Shown: piece after piece, positions 17,508-26,045 of the stretch
Numbering within the stretch: the first letter of the stretch is position 1
Layout of the letters: every line of letters starts with the position of its first letter
Source: Chloracidobacterium validum
Lineage (GTDB): Bacteria; Acidobacteriota; Blastocatellia; Chloracidobacteriales; Chloracidobacteriaceae
Assembly: GCF_018304825.1 (NCBI RefSeq)
Contig: NZ_CP072649.1
Location: 868,001-932,000 of the forward strand
Direction: 5' to 3'
Length of the DNA stretch: 64,000 nucleotides
The notes under the pieces: generated by a model
Told to the model about the DNA's origin: nothing
Seen by the model: only the letters and a program-made list of their open reading frames with translations
Database searches by the model: none
Position numbers and translations under genes: made by a program

Positions 17508-18357
17508 CTGCGGCTACTCCACTGCGAGGTTTGTCATTGAATAACCATAATAGCAAGCCACTCAGGAACTTCTGATATTCAGGCTGCGTACAGGCATATT
17601 CCATAGTAAACCACGGAAACTTCTTTAGCCGTTCAGCTTGTATGTGAAAATTAACATGATATTTGTTCTTGTAGCGCACAAATGCACCGTTAGCTAGAAT
17701 CATCAAACTGCACTGAGTGTAGCGAGTAGCTACTTCAAGATACTGCATTATTTGAAAAGAAAGCCGTTCATGAGCATTACCATCAACCTGTCTGCGATTG
17801 CTTGACTTAGCTGTCTTGTATTCTAGAAGAATCTTTTCGTGTAATGCTCCCGCTTTCACAAGAAGAACTGTATCATCAAACCCAGTGCTCATCCCATCAT
17901 ACATTGACGGGTAGGCCTTTTCAGCAAATCGCCCCTTGCTTGGGGCGTAATCCCTAATAACTTTATCCTTGCCAGGAAAGTTCTCAACGAGTGAGTGAAC
18001 TGTATACTCGGTCTCAAGCCAACTTTGGTCTGGTTCTCCAGTCATTCGCGCGCGCTCGTCTAGCTCGTCTTTGTACGGAACGATGAGCTGTCTTTCACCA
18101 ACGGTCAGCTCGTGAAAGATACGCCTATGCCATACGAGCTTCTTTCGGAATCGAGCACCAAGCCTCTCCTCACGTTTTGCGCCGTTTGCGCAACAAAGTT
18201 CACTAAAAGCATTCCACATTTGCTGAACAAGGGATTCAAACTCGCTGCCTTCCAATCGTGAGCCAGTGCCCGTGTTCGCCAAGCTTTTTGGTGCTTCAAA
18301 ACTCTCCATCTGTTCGCAAATACTCGCGATCTCAGGGTTTAGATTGGGCGTAGACAT
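17500..18357 (-). CDS. Probable type II restriction endonuclease (PD-(D/E)XK fold)
   Basis: 285 residues, unlike any restriction enzyme family I can name. A PD-(D/E)XK-like pattern is present: GFDDTVLLV (D161/D162) followed by ILLEYKTAK (E179, K181), with an upstream acidic helix GSEFESLVQQ (about 37-46) and a helix HERLSFQIMQYLEV after the catalytic lysine. The gene overlaps the D12 methyltransferase gene by eight bases and is transcribed ahead of it, which is the main reason for the call. It is clearly AT-richer than its neighbours, suggesting acquisition. Start: ATG at 18357, with AGGA about twelve bases upstream; M17 is an alternative. It could instead be a different methylase-associated protein. 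Confidence 0.65.
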   Translation of the reverse strand: MSTPNLNPEIASICEQMESFEAPKSLANTGTGSRLEGSEFESLVQQMWNAFSELCCANGAKREERLGARFRKKLVWHRRIFHELTVGERQLIVPYKDELDERARMTGEPDQSWLETEYTVHSLVENFPGKDKVIRDYAPSKGRFAEKAYPSMYDGMSTGFDDTVLLVKAGALHEKILLEYKTAKSSNRRQVDGNAHERLSFQIMQYLEVATRYTQCSLMILANGAFVRYKNKYHVNFHIQAERLKKFPWFTMEYACTQPEYQKFLSGLLLWLFNDKPRSGVAAVD

Positions 18358-18814
18358 CTCTAAGTCTTATCCTGCAAGATTTATCAGATAGTGCATCAAC
18401 AAAAGTTTAGAGGAGAAATCTCTCTCGAAATTTCGGAAAAGGATGTTGTTTTGCATTGATAACAGAATTGTCTGATGGAAGCACATACTGAGAAATAAAA
18501 CTATCTGGCTTGAAAGCTTCTGAACTGCCCGATGAAGTGTATACATCGCTCATGACATTCTGGGCAAGTTTCGTACTCCACCCCAAAGTTGGTGTGGAAG
18601 AAGCCGGTCACGCAGGCTAGCCATAGCTTTCCGCTCTAAATCCCTGTATCTCCCTTTTCCTTGGAATCATTCCATCAGAGTCACTCTCTGGCTCACCCAA
18701 ACCTTTCTGACCGTGAAGCGCCAACCCTTGGGGAGCGCTGAAATCGGCGCGCCACTGGCGAGCATGCCTGTGACACCCTTCAGAGCGCCTTCAGTACCTC
18801 ATGTCCAACCAGAC
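18358..18814. other. 457-bp AT-rich intergenic region with a possible gene remnant
   Basis: The region has the low-GC character of the restriction gene up to about 18560. The only coding-like stretch is on the minus strand, 18501-18611: 36 codons from a GTG, with a CPECHERC cysteine cluster, ending in TAG. Stops bound it closely, so it looks like a fragment of a zinc-ribbon-type gene rather than an intact one. No controller (C) protein gene is seen upstream of the nuclease. The rest, to the transpeptidase stop at 18815, holds nothing I can identify. Confidence 0.4.
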
Positions 18815-20554
18815 CTAATACCCAACCGCCAAGGCATCTGGATTGCGCGGGTCGGACGCCCCCAATCGCGCGCCCGTTGTGTCAATCATGATCCCTTCGG
18901 CGTCCCCATTGTAACGCGGGACGACATCCAGCCGATGCCCTTTGGCTTCGAGCGCGCGCTTCGTGTCCGCCGTCATCCCGTATGGCTCCCACATCACGAC
19001 ATCCGGCAGCCACTGATGGTGCAACCGCGGCGCGTCAATTGCCTGCTGGAGATTCATCTTGTGGTCAATAATGTTGATGACGACCTGCAACACGGTCGAA
19101 ATGATGGTCGGCCCACCGGGGCTGCCAATGGCAAACCACGGCTTGCCGTCCCGAAGCACAATCGTCGGCGTCATGGAGGACAGCGGACGCTTGCCAGGCG
19201 CAATGCTGTTGGCTTCGCCCTGCACCAACTGATAGGCGTTCGGCTCGCCAGGCTTGGCCGCGAAGTCATCCATTTCGTTGTTGAGCAAAACACCTGTTCC
19301 CGGCACGGTGACACCGGAGCCGTAGGGACCGTTGAGCGTGTAGGTATTCGTGACAATGTTGCCGTCGGCATCCACGACCGTGAAATGCGTGGTTTCAGCC
19401 GATTCAAACCGCGCGGCCGGCAGTCCCGGCTGCACGTCAGCGCTCGGCGTGGCGCGGTTGGGATCAATGGTCGCCCGGCGCGCCTTGGCATAGTCCTTGG
19501 AAGTAAGTTTCTCGACCGGCACCGGGACGAAATCCGGGTCGCCCATCAACATTGCCCGGTCAGCGAAAGCCCGGCGCATGGTTTCAATCAAGAGATGATT
19601 GGCTTCGGATGAACCGGGTCCCAGTGCTGCCAAGTTATCGCCTTCGAGCTGGTTGAGGACGTTGAGCAAGACAATGCCCCCAGAACTGGGCGGCGGAAAT
19701 GTCACGATTTCATAACCACGGTAGCTCCCACGCAGCGGTTCGCGCTCAACCGGACGATAGCCTTTCAAGTCTTCCAGCGTGATCAGCCCGCCATTGGCGG
19801 CCATTGCCGCTGCAATTCGCCGCGCGGTTTCACCTTCGTAAAACTCGCGCGGGCCGCGCTTTTCCAGTCGTTCCAACGTTGCTGCCAGTTCTGGCTGGCG
19901 CAGGATGTCACCCTCTTGGTAATAGTTTCCATCGCGCTGAAAAATCCGGCGACTATCAGGAAAACGCGACAGCCGCTCGGCAATCCGCAGCCCCCTTTCA
20001 AGGGCATAGCTGACCGGAAACCCCTCCTGCGCGAGACGCCGGGCCGGAGCCACGACCTGCGCCCACTTGAGACGGCCGTACTTGCGCAACGCCAGCTCGA
20101 AGCCGGCTACCGTACCGGGGACACCGGCGGCGGCGTACCCGAGCGTTGACTTCTCGGCCAGAAGCCGGCCGTCGGGACCCAGGTACATGTCCCGACTGGC
20201 GCGCGCCGGAGCGGTTTCACGGTAATCAATCGCCGTCGTCCGCCCATCCGCCATGCGAATCAGCATGAACCCGCCGCCACCCAGGTTGCCCGCCACGGGA
20301 AACGTCACGGCCAGCGCCAAGCCCACGGCCACGGCAGCATCCACGGCGTTACCACCGCGCTTCAGAATATCCACCCCAACCTGGGACGCGAAGGCACTGG
20401 CGGAAGCCACCATGACGCGCCTGGCGCGCACCGGCTGCCGCGCCACCTGTCCGCGGGTCACGGGTGGCAGAAGCGCCCCCACGCACGCCACGGCGATAAC
20501 CAACCTGAACGCCACCGAAGGACGCCAATGAAGCGACTGAGAATGACTTTTCAT
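18815..20554 (-). CDS. ggt: Gamma-glutamyltranspeptidase, second copy
   Basis: 579 residues from the ATG at 20554, giving a signal peptide (VAFRLVIAVACVGALLPP) before the mature region; the frame to 20653 would overlap the upstream gene. This copy is of the classic type: RGGNAVDAAVAVGLALAV near the N-terminus, the nucleophile threonine in AETTHFTVVDADGNIVTNTYTLN, and the SMTPTIVL and GSPGGPTIISTVLQVV blocks of the small subunit. It thus retains the TTH motif that the copy at 8834 has lost. It is the last gene of a four-gene minus-strand operon, thirteen bases after the ChaN-like gene. Likely role: periplasmic glutathione and gamma-glutamyl peptide breakdown. Confidence 0.93.
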   Translation of the reverse strand: MKSHSQSLHWRPSVAFRLVIAVACVGALLPPVTRGQVARQPVRARRVMVASASAFASQVGVDILKRGGNAVDAAVAVGLALAVTFPVAGNLGGGGFMLIRMADGRTTAIDYRETAPARASRDMYLGPDGRLLAEKSTLGYAAAGVPGTVAGFELALRKYGRLKWAQVVAPARRLAQEGFPVSYALERGLRIAERLSRFPDSRRIFQRDGNYYQEGDILRQPELAATLERLEKRGPREFYEGETARRIAAAMAANGGLITLEDLKGYRPVEREPLRGSYRGYEIVTFPPPSSGGIVLLNVLNQLEGDNLAALGPGSSEANHLLIETMRRAFADRAMLMGDPDFVPVPVEKLTSKDYAKARRATIDPNRATPSADVQPGLPAARFESAETTHFTVVDADGNIVTNTYTLNGPYGSGVTVPGTGVLLNNEMDDFAAKPGEPNAYQLVQGEANSIAPGKRPLSSMTPTIVLRDGKPWFAIGSPGGPTIISTVLQVVINIIDHKMNLQQAIDAPRLHHQWLPDVVMWEPYGMTADTKRALEAKGHRLDVVPRYNGDAEGIMIDTTGARLGASDPRNPDALAVGY

Positions 20555-20567
20555 GAATTTTTCAGAT

Positions 20568-21530
20568 TCAGGAACGCGGCTTGACACTGAGCGCCACGAA
20601 GTCACCCAGCTTGCCAAACCGCGCGACATCAAAAGCTTCCGGATCGCCAGCATCTGCCACGACCGTCACCGAGAGCATGCGCGTTCCCTTGCGATATGCA
20701 GCCAGATGCTCTGGAATCCCCATGCCTTCCTCACTGTGGAAGCGCCCGTTGACGTGGAGCACGAGCGGCTGCGGCGACGCGGCCAGCGCCTCGGCGATGG
20801 CGTGCGCCATGGAAGCATCCCACAGGGACTGCGAATCGAGCATGCGCGAAAGGTTGGGCCTGCGCCGCTCCCCGTCTCCGCCGGCCGAGCCGTGCAGCTC
20901 AGTCATCAGACGCTGGAACTTGGCTTCATACTCGGCCGAAGCCAAGCCGTACGGGAGCGGTGGCAAAAATGACCGCGCCGTTTTCGATAGCCTCGCCAGC
21001 GCGTCGCGTCCCTCGCGTCCGACCAAGTTCACGTAACGGCGCGGGGCATTGGCCGCCACCACCGGAAGGCGGTGCGCCTTGGCAAACTCAACCAATGGGC
21101 GGTAGTCGCTCTGGTAGTTGTTCCACGGCCGGCTGCACGCCAGAAATTGCGACTCAGGAATCAGACCCGCCAAGTACTCGTCCAAAACAAGCTGAACATC
21201 GCGCTCGAACATCTCCAGGGAGAGAACGATTTGACGCTTTTCCACCGCTCCGTCCGCGCCGTAGCGCGCATAAGCCGCGCGCAGCAGGTCGAGTTGCAGG
21301 GCATGCGCCCCAGCATCATCGTGCGATTCGCCGATGAACACCACTTCGGCCCGCGCCAGCGCACTGACCAAGTCATCCAATGTCGCCGGCTGTCCGTCCG
21401 GCTTGTACAGCCGATACGCCGGTGCCTCTTGCCCGGTAACCTGTGCCATCGCGCCTCCCAAACCAAGCCAAAGGATGAGGCCCCACGCCGCCAAGCCGTA
21501 GTGACGCCACCTTCCCCGACGTTCACGCAT
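20568..21530 (-). CDS. ChaN-like heme-binding/iron-regulated protein (PF04187)
   Basis: 320 residues with a signal peptide (cleavage near GAMAQ). The ChaN/Cofac_haem_bdg family is suggested by VVFIGESHDDAGAHALQLDLL (about 64-84), the SLEMFERDVQLVLDEYLAG block, the QSLWDASMAHAIAEAL helix, and HVNGRFHSEEGMG near the C-terminus. Members form dimers that bind heme cofactors; biological roles are poorly defined. The start follows GAGG. It lies nine bases after the esterase gene and thirteen before the second transpeptidase, in one operon. Confidence 0.8.
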   Translation of the reverse strand: MRERRGRWRHYGLAAWGLILWLGLGGAMAQVTGQEAPAYRLYKPDGQPATLDDLVSALARAEVVFIGESHDDAGAHALQLDLLRAAYARYGADGAVEKRQIVLSLEMFERDVQLVLDEYLAGLIPESQFLACSRPWNNYQSDYRPLVEFAKAHRLPVVAANAPRRYVNLVGREGRDALARLSKTARSFLPPLPYGLASAEYEAKFQRLMTELHGSAGGDGERRRPNLSRMLDSQSLWDASMAHAIAEALAASPQPLVLHVNGRFHSEEGMGIPEHLAAYRKGTRMLSVTVVADAGDPEAFDVARFGKLGDFVALSVKPRS

Positions 21531-21539
21531 GTCGCACCT

Positions 21540-22484
21540 CTATTTCCTTCTCGACTTTGCCGACCCAGGCGAAACGGATGGCGCCAGCGTCCGCCAGCAG
21601 AAGCCGAACGCCGCTTCACTGCGCGCCACCAGAAAGGCCCACCCGTGGCCCCCGGTCGCCAACGTAAACTCATGTGGCACGCGGACGGCATCGAGCGTTT
21701 CATGCAACCGTTGGTTGCCAATGTCAAAGCGGTACCGATCCTCGGAGCCGACATCGAAATAGATGTTGAGCGTCCGAATGGCGTCGGCGCGCGCCCGCGC
21801 CACCGCCAGCGGACTGTGGGCTTCAAAAAATTCCGCGTCAGGCGGATCGCCATACAGCTTTGTCGCCAGGCCATAGCGCCACAGTCCGATGCGGTCATCC
21901 GCCGACTGGGGCGGACGGGGCACTTCGGTAAAGATGGCCGCGCAGTGTGCCGCCACCCCGGCAAACAGCGATGGATGCTTGAAGGCAATCAGCAGGGCCC
22001 CATAACCACCCATCGAGATACCGGCAATCAGACGGCCCTGGCGCGTTCCAAGCGTCCGGTAGCGTTTTTCGACGAACGGCAGGAAGTCCCGCACGATGGC
22101 GTCTTCATAGCGGTCGCCCTGTTTCGCATTGATGTAAAAGCTATTCTCGCCGCGCGGGATGGCCACGATGAAGTCGCCGACCTGCCCCTTGGCGCGCGCC
22201 GCATCCAGCGCCGCCTGGACGCCCCGCGCTTCCCAATCCCGCTCGTCGTTGAACATCCCATGGAGAAAAATCACCAGCGGGTAGCGCCGCTCCGGGGATG
22301 TCGCGTAGGACGGCGGCAACGACACCGCGTAGGGAACATCGCGGCCGAGACTGTCCGAGCGAAACACGCCGTATTCCATCGAACCCGTCGGGTTGAGGTT
22401 ATCCGTGGCGGCCTGCGCCTCTGGCCCCAACCCGAGGACCAAGACCACGAGCCACCACCAGGCACAGATTGAAACCGGCTTCAT
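21540..22484 (-). CDS. Secreted esterase, alpha/beta hydrolase (PF00756-like)
   Basis: 314 residues with an N-terminal signal peptide. The catalytic serine is in IAGISMGGYGAL and a conserved HGM block (VIFLHGMFNDERDWE) forms the oxyanion side. The C-terminal histidine lies in TGGHGWAFL. This is the S-formylglutathione hydrolase/feruloyl-esterase/antigen-85 group, usually acting on ester or thioester substrates. The start codon overlaps the stop of the upstream AhpD-like gene by four bases, so it is cotranscribed with it and with the ChaN-like and transpeptidase genes. The exact substrate is unknown. Confidence 0.85.
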   Translation of the reverse strand: MKPVSICAWWWLVVLVLGLGPEAQAATDNLNPTGSMEYGVFRSDSLGRDVPYAVSLPPSYATSPERRYPLVIFLHGMFNDERDWEARGVQAALDAARAKGQVGDFIVAIPRGENSFYINAKQGDRYEDAIVRDFLPFVEKRYRTLGTRQGRLIAGISMGGYGALLIAFKHPSLFAGVAAHCAAIFTEVPRPPQSADDRIGLWRYGLATKLYGDPPDAEFFEAHSPLAVARARADAIRTLNIYFDVGSEDRYRFDIGNQRLHETLDAVRVPHEFTLATGGHGWAFLVARSEAAFGFCWRTLAPSVSPGSAKSRRK

Positions 22485-22870
22485 GACGCGCTTGAACTGG
22501 CGGCCGCCGGCGTGCTGGGAAAGTGGTTGAGGTTGAGCCGTTCGGCGCAGCGATCCGACAAATCAATCATGGCGGCGGCATTGATGGCGGCGGCAATGCA
22601 AATCGTTTCGCTGATCTCTTCCTTGGTTGCCCCAAGCTCCAGGGCTTTTTTCATGTGGCCGTCCAGACAACCTTCGCACTTGGCGACCAATGACGCCGCA
22701 ATCGAGATGAGTTCCTGGATTTTAGGGTCGAGGACGCGCCGTTCCGGCGTGTAGTACAGCTCTTTGTAGTACGCGCCATAGACTTTTTTCATGCGCGGTT
22801 CGAGCATCGAATAGGAGTTGGTCGGGGCGTTGCCGGCTGTCGGAATCAATGGCTCATTGGCGTCAGGCAT
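22481..22870 (-). CDS. Carboxymuconolactone decarboxylase / AhpD-family protein
   Basis: 129 residues. The AhpD-like fold is recognised by VAKCEGCLDGHMKKALELGATKEEI, with a CxxC pair and following histidine typical of peroxidase-reducing members. ETICIAAAINAAAMI forms the next helix. Such proteins can reduce peroxiredoxins or disulfides. A GAGGAAA Shine-Dalgarno precedes the ATG at 22870. It opens a four-gene operon with an esterase, a ChaN-like heme protein and a transpeptidase; a thiol or peroxide theme is possible but not proven. Confidence 0.87.
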   Translation of the reverse strand: MPDANEPLIPTAGNAPTNSYSMLEPRMKKVYGAYYKELYYTPERRVLDPKIQELISIAASLVAKCEGCLDGHMKKALELGATKEEISETICIAAAINAAAMIDLSDRCAERLNLNHFPSTPAAASSSAS

Positions 22871-22936
22871 AGCCGTTTTTCCTCTGTATCACCAGAGACA
22901 CCAAGCGCGCCTCTGACAAAAGTCAAAAGTGAATCC

Positions 22937-22964
22937 GGCGGCGAGACCTAGCCGGCTCGCCGCC
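22937..22964 (-). terminator. Hairpin between the AhpD operon and the secreted gene
   Basis: A perfect 9-bp stem (arms 22937-22945 and 22956-22964, ten-base loop) lies ten bases after the end of the gene at 22974-23597 as read on the minus strand. A short TTTT follows at some distance. It is a probable terminator for that gene. Confidence 0.5.
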
Positions 22965-22973
22965 AGCTTGTGA

Positions 22974-23597
22974 CTACTTCACCATGGTTAGTTTTTCGCT
23001 GAACGACCGGTCGCCGTAGTTGATGGTCATTTCGACCATGTTTTTCTTTGACACCAGCGAAATCCGCATGGCGTCGCTCTGGGGCGCGCCGGGCTTGAAT
23101 TCCACGGGGCGGGACGCCACGATGGGTCCATTGGGCGTCTCGGTAAAGACATTGCCCGGCACGAGAAACGTGCCACTGTCGCCACTTGGTTGGAAGCTCC
23201 GCACCTGCATGCCCATGCGGGGCGCAAGACCCTTGGGCACGATCGTCAGCACGTAGTCGCCCGGCTCGAAATCACGTCCGAAGAACTTCGCCCGTGCCTT
23301 GAGCGTCAGATGCGCCACCGGCCAGGTGCGCATGCTGTAGAACTGGTTTCCGCCGTTTTCGATATAACCAAAGGTCTGCGCCCCCCACGGCAGGTTTAAG
23401 TAGCGCACTGTCACGGCGTCCGCCACGTTGCCCAGCTTGGCCGAGGTGGTCTGAATGGTCGTGGCCTTGCGGGGGTCGTTGTTGCCCATGGCCATCCCTT
23501 CCTGCACCACCGGCAGGGCCGCAGGGGAAGCTGTCAGCGCCGGACTCAAGCCAAGTAATGCAACCAACGCCAAGGTTCCAGTACGAATCATCGTCAT
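22974..23597 (-). CDS. Exported protein, possibly DUF2911-like
   Basis: 207 residues from the ATG at 23597, preceded by GAGG; the frame to 23654 adds an unlikely arginine-rich leader. A signal peptide (MTMIRTGTLALVALLGLSPALTASPA) is clear. The mature part contains TVRYLNLPWGAQTFGYIENGG and FEPGDYVLTIVPKG, blocks like those in DUF2911 beta-sandwich proteins. No catalytic site is evident. It is a single gene between two minus-strand units with hairpin 22937-22964 downstream. Identity is tentative. Confidence 0.65.
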   Translation of the reverse strand: MTMIRTGTLALVALLGLSPALTASPAALPVVQEGMAMGNNDPRKATTIQTTSAKLGNVADAVTVRYLNLPWGAQTFGYIENGGNQFYSMRTWPVAHLTLKARAKFFGRDFEPGDYVLTIVPKGLAPRMGMQVRSFQPSGDSGTFLVPGNVFTETPNGPIVASRPVEFKPGAPQSDAMRISLVSKKNMVEMTINYGDRSFSEKLTMVK

Positions 23598-23662
23598 TGT
23601 CTTTTCCTCTCGGAATGAAAGTGAAACTCGGAGGCGGCATCTCAGCCGCGCCACACGTTTTC

Positions 23663-25765
23663 CTACGGTAGCATGAGTGCTTGCCGAATGAAGCCGTCAA
23701 TAGCTTCTACATATCGCTGCTGGGCTACCAAGTACGCTTCGCCGTGGGCGGCCCCCGCAATCACCAGCTTGCGTTTTGCCGGGTGACGGGCGGCACGGTA
23801 AAGGGGTTCAAGGGTCGTTTCAACCGGCATGCGCTGGTCGCGGTCGCCCCCAATAAACAAGATTGGTGCGGCAATACGTCCGGCAGCGCGTTCGAGATCG
23901 AAGTCATCTACGGCAAAGCCCATCCGCCAGGCGGTGGTGTAGGTCAAGAGGGGCGCAACCGGCCACCGGGGCAGCCCCAAATAGCGGAGGTCGCTGGCCA
24001 CCGCGTCGCGGAACGAGCGAAAGCTGCTGTCACTGATGACGGCAGCCACTTCCGAGGTTTCAGCCGCCGCTAGCAAGCTGGCGGCGGCACCCATCGAAAC
24101 CCCCAGCAACACAATCCGATCACTGGGCGCGCGCCGACGAACAAATTCAACGGCGGCACGTACATCCCGGCGTTCAACGTAGCCAACGGTTGAAAACTCC
24201 CCTCGGCTTTGCCCATGGCGACGCACCTCGTACAACAAGACGCCATACCCCAGCTTCCAGAGTGCCACCCCCCGCTCGAGCATTTCATAGCGTGAGCGAA
24301 ACAAGCCGTGGGTCAGCACCAGCGTGACCTGATGCGTGCGCGCCGGTAAATACCATCCGGTGAGCGGAATGCCAGCCGACTCAAATGTCACGCTTTCATA
24401 CTGCGCACCCAGTGTGGTTGGTGTATCTGTTCGGCTGCGTTCATCCGGGCGCGTGCGCGCTTTGGTTATGGCCACACTGACCAAGTAGGGGAAACCAAGT
24501 CCAAGCACGAGCACCCAGGCTAGGCCGCGACGGAAGACAAACCACCAGAATTGGGGCTTGGGGAGGTCGCCCGACGCCCGCCCCATCTGCGGGTCATCGA
24601 GGCCACGCAAACAGGCCCAGGCAGCCAGGGTCATAGCAGCGCAGACAGCAGCCACCGCCAGGAAGCCGCCATTTCGATAAGCCAGGCCGGCGACCGCTAC
24701 GGCGGCGACAATCCCCAACTGCGAGAAACCATTGCGCAAGGCAATAAAGGCTGGGCGCTCGTGCGGCGCGACCAGTTCGCTGGTCAGTGCCTGAATGGGC
24801 GCGACGCGCACCGCCGCACACAGCGCCGCAAAAGCTACCACGAAGTAGAGCCCCCACGTCCAGGCAAATGTCGGTGTAAGGAGTAAGCCCAGAGCCATCC
24901 AGAGGCTGGCTGTAACGGCCACCCGCCGCTTGCCATAGCGGTCGGCCAGCTTGCCCCCGACAAAACCCCCAATGACGGCCCCAAGGCCCGTCACGCCGAA
25001 CATCAGACCTATGCGAAACTCATCGGCCCGGAAGGCGTCGGAAAGCCACGTTCCCAAAAACGCCGAGAAGGCAACCAGCCCACCCGAGACGAAAGCCGCG
25101 CCCAGAATCGCTAGACGGGTTGAACGTGAGCGGGTCGCCATGCGCCAGAGGTCGCGCACCACATTGGCAGGCGGGCCGGATGAGGGGCCAACCAGCGCCG
25201 GCTCCGGCAGGGGAAACCGCATGACCAACCACCCAGCCACGGCAACCGAAATTGCCGCGAACCAGAAGGCTGATGTCCAGCCAAAGCGTCCGACCAGGAA
25301 AGCGCCCAGCGGAACGCCAATAACCGGCGCCAGGAAGTAACTCACCGCCACCCCGCTCATCTGCGCCCCCCGCGCGGCATAGGTCGAAGCATTGGCCAGA
25401 GCGGCGATGGCCAACGCCGAGACCAGCCCCCCAGAAAACCCGGCGATGGCGCGGGCCAGGTAAAATACCCACAGGTTTGGCGCGAGCGCGGCCACTAGGG
25501 CAGCGGCGAAAGCCAGGAGCGAAGCCAATAGCAAGCCGCGGGTTGGCCGCATGGCGCGTCCCGGCCCCCCTAACCAAAAGGCTGTCGCGGCGTTGGCCAG
25601 TGAATACACGGCGGCGCTCTGCGCCACGGCCGATTTGGAAGCCCCAAGTCCGGCCGCAATGCTGGGCGCAATGGCCCCGATCACTTGGGAATCCACCAGC
25701 GCCGCGAGGATGAGGAGGCAGACTGCCCAGTAAGCCACGGTCTCACGGCTACTGGGAAGCGTCAT
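23663..25765 (-). CDS. MFS transporter fused to an alpha/beta hydrolase
   Basis: 700 residues from the ATG at 25765 as one uninterrupted frame. Residues about 8-395 are a twelve-helix major-facilitator permease of the drug/arabinose-efflux type, with GGKLADRYGKRRVA as the inter-helix loop motif. After a single further helix (about 410-430) comes an alpha/beta hydrolase (about 455-700): TLVLTHGLFRSRYEMLERG, nucleophile serine in GVSMGAAASLL (about S557), an aspartate in GGDRDQ, and histidine H674 in GAAHGEA. The hydrolase side is hard to place; it may be cytoplasmic or periplasmic. No frameshift separates the halves. Function is unknown; export coupled to hydrolysis is one idea. Confidence 0.85.
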   Translation of the reverse strand: MTLPSSRETVAYWAVCLLILAALVDSQVIGAIAPSIAAGLGASKSAVAQSAAVYSLANAATAFWLGGPGRAMRPTRGLLLASLLAFAAALVAALAPNLWVFYLARAIAGFSGGLVSALAIAALANASTYAARGAQMSGVAVSYFLAPVIGVPLGAFLVGRFGWTSAFWFAAISVAVAGWLVMRFPLPEPALVGPSSGPPANVVRDLWRMATRSRSTRLAILGAAFVSGGLVAFSAFLGTWLSDAFRADEFRIGLMFGVTGLGAVIGGFVGGKLADRYGKRRVAVTASLWMALGLLLTPTFAWTWGLYFVVAFAALCAAVRVAPIQALTSELVAPHERPAFIALRNGFSQLGIVAAVAVAGLAYRNGGFLAVAAVCAAMTLAAWACLRGLDDPQMGRASGDLPKPQFWWFVFRRGLAWVLVLGLGFPYLVSVAITKARTRPDERSRTDTPTTLGAQYESVTFESAGIPLTGWYLPARTHQVTLVLTHGLFRSRYEMLERGVALWKLGYGVLLYEVRRHGQSRGEFSTVGYVERRDVRAAVEFVRRRAPSDRIVLLGVSMGAAASLLAAAETSEVAAVISDSSFRSFRDAVASDLRYLGLPRWPVAPLLTYTTAWRMGFAVDDFDLERAAGRIAAPILFIGGDRDQRMPVETTLEPLYRAARHPAKRKLVIAGAAHGEAYLVAQQRYVEAIDGFIRQALMLP

Positions 25766-25922
25766 GGGTAGTTGACTCCAAAACAAGACTACGGCGCGCG
25801 ATTTTCTCGGCAACGCCACGCTCGTGCGCCACCGAGCGGGTGAATCATACCAGCTTGCCAGCCGACCGTCTCGCCATCGGGTAGCGTCGTCATTCTTGGC
25901 CGCTTACGATAGAAAAGGGCGG

Positions 25923-25972
25923 GCGGGACGCATCGCCCGGTCAGTCTTCAGTCCAGCGGCGCGGGCTGGAGT
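25923..25972 (+). other. Two small hairpins in the leader of the P-type ATPase gene
   Basis: The 280-base region before the ATPase gene has no ORF of interest. Two small stems are visible: GGGCG/CGCCC (25923-25940) and TCCAGC/GCTGGA (25954-25972), the latter about 74 bases before the start. I compared them mentally with the yybP-ykoY manganese riboswitch pattern and found no convincing match. Confidence 0.25.
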
Positions 25973-26045
25973 GCCCCCCTACGCTTGACCATCGAGAGCC
26001 AACCGGACCCTGCCACGTGGTGGCGAGTCCAAGGGAGACGACTTC

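Noticed and set aside
18713-19612. 299-codon plus-strand frame
   Set aside because: It is the complement of the second transpeptidase gene; the sequence has the arginine-rich look of an antisense shadow in GC-rich DNA.
25923-25972. yybP-ykoY-type manganese riboswitch before the P-type ATPase
   Set aside because: Two small stems exist but the conserved internal-loop bases are not seen.
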